NCBI GenBank assembly: GCA_029257685.1
Contig: JARIAV010000119.1
Span: forward strand, 1 to 32,392
Length of the DNA: 32,392 nt
Source: Butyricicoccus sp.
GTDB taxonomy: Bacteria; Bacillota; Clostridia; Oscillospirales; Butyricicoccaceae
Direction of reading: 5' to 3'
In this document: positions 8,646 to 13,732 of the stretch, one piece after another
Layout of the letters: every line of letters starts with the position of its first letter
Numbering within the stretch: the first letter of the stretch is position 1
Notes under the pieces: model-generated
What the model saw: the letters and a program-made list of their open reading frames with translations, nothing else
What the model was told of the DNA's origin: nothing
Databases searched by the model: none
Translations under genes and position numbers: made by a program

Positions 8646-8745
8646 AATATATACCTCCTTTGTTTCTATATGGGTTTATATTTGTTATAATGATATCATA
8701 AATCAAGGGATCGTACACTACTTTTTTTAAGGAGGACGTAAAAAA
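8646..8745. promoter_or_regulatory. Divergent promoter region with ATGATATCAT palindrome
   Basis: TGTTATAAT at 8683-8691 is an extended -10 for the small CPxC gene. It overlaps the perfect ten-base palindrome ATGATATCAT (8690-8699), which could be an operator. It resembles a PerR/Fur box only loosely. The minus-strand promoter for the peroxidase must overlap but could not be pinned down. Confidence 0.45.
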
Positions 8746-8967
8746 ATGAGCGAGAAAAAATATAGCGGCAGCTTTTACGGCGGAAATAAGCCGGCAGAAA
8801 CACCGGATACCTGCCCCAGCTGCATGTACCAGAAAAAAGAGGTCGAAAAAGACGTAGAGGACTGCCCGAACTGTATGTATCAGAAAAAAGATGCAGAAAA
8901 GGACGTGGAAGAATGTCCCAACTGCTTCTATACCTCCAATAAGGACAACAAGGAGAACAAAGAATAA
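8746..8967 (+). CDS. Small protein of three CPxC(M/F)Y repeats
   Basis: A 73-residue hydrophilic protein with a perfect 17-residue periodicity of Cys pairs: C23-P-S-C26, C40-P-N-C43 and C57-P-N-C60, each followed by (M/F)Y, and the first two then by a QKK(E/D)xEKDVE linker. Six cysteines in three CPxC pairs suggest metal binding (Zn or Fe) or thiol redox buffering. The Lys/Glu linkers look helical. An AAGGAGGA ribosome site and a downstream terminator support a real gene. It is divergent from the peroxiredoxin-glutaredoxin gene, so a role in oxidant or metal stress is plausible but inferred. I do not recognise a named family. Confidence 0.8.
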   Translation: MSEKKYSGSFYGGNKPAETPDTCPSCMYQKKEVEKDVEDCPNCMYQKKDAEKDVEECPNCFYTSNKDNKENKE

Positions 8968-8990
8968 AGCATATCGCATCCCCTGAGATC

Positions 8991-9047
8991 AGGATCCCCC
9001 ACGAGGATCGGTGAAGCACCGAATTTTCGTGGGGGATCTTTTCTTTT
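8991..9047 (+). terminator. Terminator after the CPxC-repeat gene
   Basis: GATCCCCCACGA pairs with TCGTGGGGGATC, and the stem ends in TTTTCTTTT. Confidence 0.85.
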
Positions 9048-9075
9048 CACTGCCCTTCAAAAAGGGCTGCACAGC

Positions 9076-9110
9076 CCCGCCTGTGGCGGAGTTCATACAT
9101 TCGCGCCCTT
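9076..9110. repeat. Palindrome-containing repeat, copy 1
   Basis: It starts with CCCGCCTGTGGCGGAG and continues with TTCATACATTCGCGCCCTT. The CCGCC/GGCGG dyad can fold into a tight hairpin. Copy 2 begins 71 bases downstream and differs at only a few positions. Confidence 0.6.
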
Positions 9111-9146
9111 GGGGTATTGCCGCAGAAAGAATCCGACCTCGGAAAT

Positions 9147-9181
9147 CCCGCCTGTGGCGGAGGTCATACTTTCACACCCTT
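9147..9181. repeat. Palindrome-containing repeat, copy 2
   Basis: It starts with CCCGCCTGTGGCGGAG and continues with GTCATACTTTCACACCCTT. Together with copy 1 it suggests an interspersed REP-like element of this genome. Confidence 0.6.
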
Positions 9182-9372
9182 TCGGCGGCACTAAGGTCGA
9201 TCCGATGGAGAGGGAGTGTGGGATTCATAAGGGCAAGAACCGCAAGGTTTCCTATCCTTTGGCCGCTGTCGTCGGCACGACACGTTTCCCTGCTTCTCGA
9301 AGCAAATCATGTATCAGAAATGAAAATCCAACGGATTCCCAAACCCTCCGCAGTCGGTGGAAACAAAAGCCT

Positions 9373-9837
9373 TTACAGCTGCTTTGCAAAAGCAGCAGCA
9401 TACGCAGCCACCGCCATATCCTGCTCCACCGTGCCGCCCGACACGCCAAGCCCACCGATGCAGCGCCCATCTACCATGATGGGCTCTCCACCGCCAAACA
9501 AACAGAATTTTCCAGGGTGCGTCTCCTGTAACCCATAGAGCGGCTGACCCGGTAAGACCGCCTGCGCCGCCTCCGCGGTCGAAAGCCGCAGTGCCGCCGC
9601 CGTATACGCCTTGGCGTGTGAGATCGCAATGCTGGCAAGCAGGGAATCATCCATGCGATGCAGGGCAACCACATTGCCCCCGTCATCGACCACGGTAAGC
9701 ACCATCGGGACCTGCATACTCTCTGCCATTTCCTCGCCCTGCTCGATCAACCGGCGGGCAAGGGCAAGCCCCATCCGCTCGCGGCGCATGGCGCGTACCA
9801 CGACATCCGCGATCTGCCGTACCTTGGGATCTTCCAT
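9373..9837 (-). CDS. HbpS/GlcG-family protein (PduO C-terminal-like)
   Basis: A 154-residue protein of the GlcG/HbpS/DUF336 fold, also found as the C-terminal domain of PduO. Typical features are ALARRLIEQGEEMA, the LTVVDDGGNVVALHRMDD segment, HAKAYTAA, and the glycine-rich C-terminal part GGEPIMVDGRCIGGLGVSGG. Members bind haem or cobalamin-like ligands, but the role in microcompartments is unproven. No adenosyltransferase domain is present, which fits a B12-independent pathway. It is the last gene of the minus-strand arm, 17 bases after pduT. The ATG at 9837 has AAAGGAGGGG eight bases upstream. Confidence 0.85.
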   Translation of the reverse strand: MEDPKVRQIADVVVRAMRRERMGLALARRLIEQGEEMAESMQVPMVLTVVDDGGNVVALHRMDDSLLASIAISHAKAYTAAALRLSTAEAAQAVLPGQPLYGLQETHPGKFCLFGGGEPIMVDGRCIGGLGVSGGTVEQDMAVAAYAAAFAKQL

Positions 9838-9854
9838 CCGAACATCCCCTCCTT

Positions 9855-10400
9855 TTACAATAAGCTGCGGTAAAGCTCCCGATCCGGATGCGCGATCACA
9901 ACCTGATCGATCAGCGTGCCGCTCTGCTCGACCGACTTCGCTCCGGCACGCACGCCTTCCTCTACCGCACCGACATCACCTGTAAACGTCACGAACGACT
10001 TGCCGCCGATGCCCGTACCCAGCCGGATTTCGATCAGAGAGATATTCGCCGCCTTTGCCGCTGCATCTGCCGCAATGATCGCCCCCGTGACCGAGAAGAA
10101 TTCAAGGATACCGAGCGCGTTCAGCTTCTGCGGCATGGACGCCATGTTGATCGCCTCGATGACCTGCGGACTGACACGGGGGATGAGCAGGCTGTCCACG
10201 ACGTTTGCCTTCGCCGCTTCCTCACCGGCACGCAGGGAGGACTCCACGGCGGAGACCTCACCCGAAATCAACACCTGATACTTGCCGGGGCAGCTGGGCT
10301 TCGCCGCGATCAGCCGAACCTCTGCCGCCTTGATCATGGTGTCTGCCGCCAGAATGCCCTTGGCAATGCTGTTCAGCTCCAAAAAACCAATGGTAATCAT
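9855..10400 (-). CDS. pduT: BMC-T shell protein PduT (pore Fe-S cluster type)
   Basis: A 181-residue protein made of two tandem BMC domains (about 1-90 and 93-181) that assembles as a trimeric pseudohexamer in the shell. The segment AAKPSCPGKYQV matches the conserved Cys-Pro-Gly-Lys turn that places one Cys per subunit at the pore, where PduT binds a [4Fe-4S] cluster. The second domain holds the usual GTGIGGKSFVTFTGDVGAVEEG-type core. It probably shuttles electrons across the shell with PduS. The start was set at the ATG that overlaps the pduS stop (ATGA) and has AAGGAGGGG upstream; longer reading would run into pduS. Confidence 0.93.
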   Translation of the reverse strand: MITIGFLELNSIAKGILAADTMIKAAEVRLIAAKPSCPGKYQVLISGEVSAVESSLRAGEEAAKANVVDSLLIPRVSPQVIEAINMASMPQKLNALGILEFFSVTGAIIAADAAAKAANISLIEIRLGTGIGGKSFVTFTGDVGAVEEGVRAGAKSVEQSGTLIDQVVIAHPDRELYRSLL

Positions 10401-11767
10401 AAAACCCCTCCTTCGGACTGCGTGTCCGCACAGATCACGATCTCCGCCTCGGAAACCGCCGTGACCGTGCCTGCAATGCTTGCATGGATATTTGCACCGA
10501 GCGCGTTTTCCGGGATCGCGCCGATCAGCTGGCCGCAAGCCACCCGATCCCCGCACTGTACCACCGGCTTTGACGGCGCACCGATGTGCTGACGCAGGGA
10601 AATGCGTACCTGCTGCGGCTGTGCCTCGATGCAGGTATGGATCTTGTAATCATAGTACCCATCGACCCCGAGCCGCACCGCCATGCGCTTGCTGGGTGCT
10701 CTGCGGTATGCACGCGTTTCCAGCTGGGTGAACGTTCCCTCCGGCTTGGGGTATCGGAAGCCCTTTTGCCGGAGCAGGTTCTTGAGGTAGATGTTGACCT
10801 GCCGCGGCTGCAAGCCCATCGGGCAGGCGTAGGTCTCGCAAAGACCACATTCGCTGCAGATCATGGACTGCTGCACATGGGGATCGTCCAAGATCTCCTC
10901 GGGCGATGCGGCATACGCCAGCTTGCGCATGATGAGATGGGGCTTGAGCGGGTGTCCGGTCAGATAGCGCGGGCACATCTCCGTGCAGTAGGAGCACTGG
11001 ATACATGACGTCTTTGCGCGCTTGAGCGAGACCGAGATCGGGATCGCACGCTTTTGCACGAGCGGCGTGTCATCGGATACCAGAATAAAGCCCGATGTCG
11101 TCTTGGTCACGGTCAGCTTGTCCGCTTCCGCCATCGAGAAGCACTTGCCCATCATGGGGCCGCCCACGATCACATGGTACGAGGAAAGCAGACTGCCGCC
11201 TGCCGCCGCCAGACATTCCGCGAAGGACGTGCCCAGCGGTGCATGGACGATGCAGGGCGACGCGACCGCACCGGTCACGGTCAGATACTTGCCGGTGAAC
11301 GGCTTGCCCAGAGACGCCTCGTAGATGGAATACACCGTTGCGAGGTTGGATACGACCGCGCCCACGTCGAGCGGGATACCGGTCGGCGGCACGGTGCGCC
11401 CCGTGACCTCACAGACCATGATCTGTTCGTCACCAGCCGGATAGAAATTGCGCATCTTGTGCAGGGCGACCGGTGCGTTTGCCTGCCGGATGGCGTCCTC
11501 CAGTGCGGCGATCTCCTCCGTGTAGGTCTCCTTCAAGGCGATCACACAGGTCTGCGCCTGCACCATTTCACGGATCATGGTGACGGCGGCGACGATCTCA
11601 CGCGCCTTGTAGAGCATGAGCCAGCGATCGGTGCGCAGGAGCGGCTCACACTCGGCGGCATTGACGATCAGGTACTCGACCGTACAGTTGAGTTTGACAT
11701 GGGTGGGAAAACCGGCTCCGCCGCAGCCGACGATACCGGCTTCCTTGATTTGTTCGAGCAGCGTCAT
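10397..11767 (-). CDS. pduS: PduS, RnfC-like Fe-S flavoprotein
   Basis: A 456-residue electron-transfer protein related to RnfC. The N-terminal half has the nucleotide and flavin-binding fold, with GIVGCGGAGFPTHVKL and NAAECEPLL. The middle holds two [4Fe-4S] motifs, CIQCSYCTEMCPRYL and CSECGLCETYACPMGL. The C-terminus ends in a lipoyl-like beta domain (NIHASIAGTVTAV). In B12 Pdu systems PduS reduces cobalamin; here no B12 enzyme is present, so it more likely oxidises NADH or passes electrons to PduT for internal cofactor recycling. The ATG at 11767 follows AAGGGGAG; an upstream in-frame start at 11827 lacks such a site. Confidence 0.92.
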   Translation of the reverse strand: MTLLEQIKEAGIVGCGGAGFPTHVKLNCTVEYLIVNAAECEPLLRTDRWLMLYKAREIVAAVTMIREMVQAQTCVIALKETYTEEIAALEDAIRQANAPVALHKMRNFYPAGDEQIMVCEVTGRTVPPTGIPLDVGAVVSNLATVYSIYEASLGKPFTGKYLTVTGAVASPCIVHAPLGTSFAECLAAAGGSLLSSYHVIVGGPMMGKCFSMAEADKLTVTKTTSGFILVSDDTPLVQKRAIPISVSLKRAKTSCIQCSYCTEMCPRYLTGHPLKPHLIMRKLAYAASPEEILDDPHVQQSMICSECGLCETYACPMGLQPRQVNIYLKNLLRQKGFRYPKPEGTFTQLETRAYRRAPSKRMAVRLGVDGYYDYKIHTCIEAQPQQVRISLRQHIGAPSKPVVQCGDRVACGQLIGAIPENALGANIHASIAGTVTAVSEAEIVICADTQSEGGVL

Positions 11768-11793
11768 AGATACTCCCCTTTCATAGTTTGTAT

Positions 11794-11857
11794 GGGCGCG
11801 AAGGATACCGGATGGCAGGGGAGACACGGATCCCCCTCATATCCGGAACGCGCGCCC
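11794..11857 (-). promoter_or_regulatory. Three-tier hairpin in the pduS leader
   Basis: Nested complementary arms are GGGCGCG/CGCGCCC (7 bases), CCGGAT/ATCCGG (6 bases) and GGGGA/TCCCC (5 bases) with an eight-base loop, separated by small internal loops. It lies between the likely transcription start (about 11911) and the pduS ATG. No U-run follows. Possible RNA regulator or stability element; not matched to a known riboswitch. Confidence 0.5.
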
Positions 11858-11917
11858 CGAACAGACAGCTTGTTTGACGGGATCTCTGCGTGCGCCAAAA
11901 AATCCCTTGCTTACCTT

Positions 11918-11947
11918 ATTATATAAGAAAACCGCGCAGGGGTACAA
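11918..11947 (-). promoter_or_regulatory. Promoter for the pduS-pduT-hbpS arm
   Basis: On the minus strand: TTGTAC, an 18-base spacer and a consensus TATAAT. It leaves a leader of roughly 145 bases that contains the hairpin at 11794-11857. Confidence 0.55.
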
Positions 11948-12121
11948 TAACAGCACAGCCTAAAAAGAGGTACGATACAATCCTGCTTCCCCAAGGGGGA
12001 GGTCTGGAAAATACAAAAAACAGGTTTGCTCCTTACCTGAATGTCAGTGGGGTTCGTGGTACAATCAAATCAGTATCGTGGATGGATACAGCAGACCGGA
12101 AATGGAAGGGCGATCGTGGAT

Positions 12122-12502
12122 ATGGAAATCAAAAATTGGAATGGCAGTCAGAGCGACCTCATGCGTATCGTGCAGGAGTCCGTTCCGGGCAAACAGATCA
12201 CGATGGCGCACATCATCGCAAGTCCGGACGAGATCATATACCGCAAGCTGGGACTCGATCCCAGACAGGACTACAACCATTCTGCCATCGGCGTTCTGAC
12301 GCAGACACCCAGTGAAACGGCGATCATCACCGCCGATCTCGCCATCAAGGCGGCGGCGATCGAGATCGGGTTCATCGATCGGTTCAGCGGTACACTCATC
12401 ATCACGGGTACGATCTCTGATGTGAACATCGCGTTCGAGCGCATACTGGACTATACCGCGCGTGAGTTGGGCTTTACCGTCTGCAAGATCACCAAGGCCT
12501 AG
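12122..12502 (+). CDS. pduU: PduU/EutS-type BMC-H shell protein (permuted)
   Basis: A 126-residue circularly permuted BMC-H protein. Hallmarks are IVQESVPGKQITMAHIIA near the N-terminus, SAIGVLTQTPSETAIITADLAIKAA and EIGFIDRFSG, as in PduU and EutS. The family forms hexamers with a small beta-barrel capping the pore. It starts the plus-strand arm and is ten bases before pduV, its usual partner. The ATG at 12122 was chosen because residues before it match nothing in the family, although the ribosome site is weak (GAAGGG about eleven bases away). Confidence 0.92.
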   Translation: MEIKNWNGSQSDLMRIVQESVPGKQITMAHIIASPDEIIYRKLGLDPRQDYNHSAIGVLTQTPSETAIITADLAIKAAAIEIGFIDRFSGTLIITGTISDVNIAFERILDYTARELGFTVCKITKA

Positions 12503-12511
12503 GGAAGCACC

Positions 12512-12985
12512 ATGAAAAAGATCATGCTGGTCGGGCGCAGCGGCGCAGGGAAAACCACCCTCACACAGGCGCTCAAGGGGAAAAAGATCACCTATCACAA
12601 GACACAGTACATCAATCACTATGATGTCATCATCGATACGCCGGGCGAATACGCCGAGAACAAGACCCTTGCACGCGCCCTTGTCATCTACTCCTATGAA
12701 GCCGATGTGGTGGGGCTTTTGATGAGCGCGACCGAGGATTATTCCCTGTACAGCCCCAATATCGTCTCGATGGCAACGCGGGACGTCATCGGCATCGTCA
12801 CACAGATCGACCGTCCGGAGGCAAGGTGTGACCTTGCTGCCATGCGGCTCGAATTGTGCGGCTGCAAGAAGATCTTTTATGTCAGCTCCATCACCGGAGA
12901 GGGTGTGGGAGATATTTTGGAATACCTCAGAGAGGACGGCGACGTGCTCCCTTGGGAACAGGAACAGAAGGAGGAGACCGAATGA
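12512..12985 (+). CDS. pduV: PduV/EutP-family small GTPase-like protein
   Basis: A 157-residue P-loop protein with [10 protein letters not shown] (G1, residues 8-17), IIDTPGEY (G3) and TQID in place of NKxD (G4), typical of PduV/EutP. PduV has been linked to shell association through PduU and to microcompartment movement. The EutP branch has also been proposed as an acetate kinase, and no other short-chain acyl kinase is encoded here. It lies between pduU and the DJ-1 gene, overlapping the latter by four bases (ATGA). Confidence 0.9.
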   Translation: MKKIMLVGRSGAGKTTLTQALKGKKITYHKTQYINHYDVIIDTPGEYAENKTLARALVIYSYEADVVGLLMSATEDYSLYSPNIVSMATRDVIGIVTQIDRPEARCDLAAMRLELCGCKKIFYVSSITGEGVGDILEYLREDGDVLPWEQEQKEETE

Positions 12986-13560
12986 AGCGTGTACTCATGC
13001 TTGCAGGGGACTATACCGAGGACTATGAGGTCATGGTACCCTATCAGGCACTCGAAATGGCGGGCGTATCCGTCGATGTGGTGTGTCCGGACAAGTCCGC
13101 CGGAGACAGCATCCGCACGGCGATCCATGATTTCGAGGGCGATCAGACCTATTCGGAAAAGCCGGGGCACAATTTCGTGCTCAATGCGTCCTTTGCGTAT
13201 CTGCGGCTCGAACAGTATGACGGTCTGTTCCTGACCGGCGGCCGTGCACCCGAATACCTGCGGCTCGATCCGCGTGTATTGGATATTGTACGTTTCTTCA
13301 TGGAGCTGCACAAGCCTGTCGCGGCGATCTGCCACGGCGTGCAGATCCTTACGGCGGCAGATGTGCTCCGCGGCAGGCGCGTCACCGCATATCCGGCGGT
13401 AAAACCCGAAGTTTTGGCGGTCGGCGGCGATTTTGTGGACGCACAGCCCCACGAAGCGGTCGTTTTTGAAAACCTCGTCACCGCACCGGCATGGCCCGGC
13501 AATATCGAGATCCTCAGGGGCTTCCTGCACCTTTTGGGGATCACCTTTACAGAGCGGTGA
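12982..13560 (+). CDS. DJ-1/PfpI-family protein in the BMC operon
   Basis: A 192-residue class-I amidotransferase-like protein. The nucleophile elbow is [10 protein letters not shown] (C117), an acidic residue suited to activate it lies in the YTEDYE segment (E13 or E16), and APAWPGN is typical of the PfpI/YhbO branch. Members act as glyoxalase III-type enzymes, protein or nucleotide deglycases, or chaperones, and protect against reactive carbonyls. Translationally coupled to pduV, it could deal with leaked propionaldehyde or methylglyoxal, but that role is inferred. The start was set at the ATG overlapping the pduV stop. Confidence 0.88.
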   Translation: MKRVLMLAGDYTEDYEVMVPYQALEMAGVSVDVVCPDKSAGDSIRTAIHDFEGDQTYSEKPGHNFVLNASFAYLRLEQYDGLFLTGGRAPEYLRLDPRVLDIVRFFMELHKPVAAICHGVQILTAADVLRGRRVTAYPAVKPEVLAVGGDFVDAQPHEAVVFENLVTAPAWPGNIEILRGFLHLLGITFTER

Positions 13561-13590
13561 GCCGGAGAAAACACAAGAAGTCTGGATTTT

Positions 13591-13616
13591 GCATTTTTTC
13601 AGTCTTGAAAATATGC
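13591..13616. promoter_or_regulatory. Dyad upstream of the radical enzyme gene (candidate operator)
   Basis: GCATTTTTTCA and TGAAAATATGC form 11-base arms (10 of 11 paired) around GTCT. The right arm overlaps TTGAAA (13605-13610), which could be a -35 element. A second small dyad, GATAC-G-GTATC, lies at 13632-13642. Candidate site for the AraC-type regulator, not demonstrated. Confidence 0.4.
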
Positions 13617-13657
13617 CGTCTTTTCGTGAAAGATACGGTATCATGGAAGCCAGAGAG

Positions 13658-13712
13658 TGATGCCCCAAAGGGGATCGCCAAAAAAACAGAAAGCGTAATG
13701 CCCCAAAGCATT
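13658..13712 (+). promoter_or_regulatory. Leader with repeated ATGCCCCAAAG hairpins
   Basis: ATGCCCCAAAG occurs twice, 38 bases apart, just before the radical-enzyme ribosome site. The first copy folds as CCCC-AAA-GGGG, the second as AATGC-CCCAAA-GCATT. The second ends a few bases before AAAGGAGG. Confidence 0.4.
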
Positions 13713-13732
13713 ATCATAAAGGAGGATGTTTT

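Larger units (their letters stand above)
9048..9372. other. Non-coding stretch with degenerate repeats
   Basis: No convincing gene on either strand. It holds two copies of a 34-35 base repeat with the dyad CCGCC-tgt-GGCGG (listed separately) and then unique-looking sequence up to the stop of the HbpS-like gene. It separates the left housekeeping genes from the microcompartment locus. Confidence 0.5.
11768..12121. other. Divergent control region between the two BMC arms
   Basis: It contains the minus-strand promoter and the leader hairpin of pduS. For the plus arm, three TACAAT hexamers (11943-11948, 11976-11981, 12059-12064) could be -10 elements, but none has a clear -35. That would suit an activator-dependent promoter. 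No further gene is supported. Confidence 0.45.

Noticed and set aside
8686-8702. PerR box in the peroxidase divergent region
   Set aside because: The palindrome resembles the consensus only in part, so it was kept as an unnamed candidate operator.
9076-9181. CRISPR-like repeats
   Set aside because: Only two imperfect copies, with unequal context and no cas genes.
9373-9837. PduO adenosyltransferase
   Set aside because: Only the C-terminal HbpS/GlcG-like domain is present; there is no ATP:cobalamin adenosyltransferase domain.
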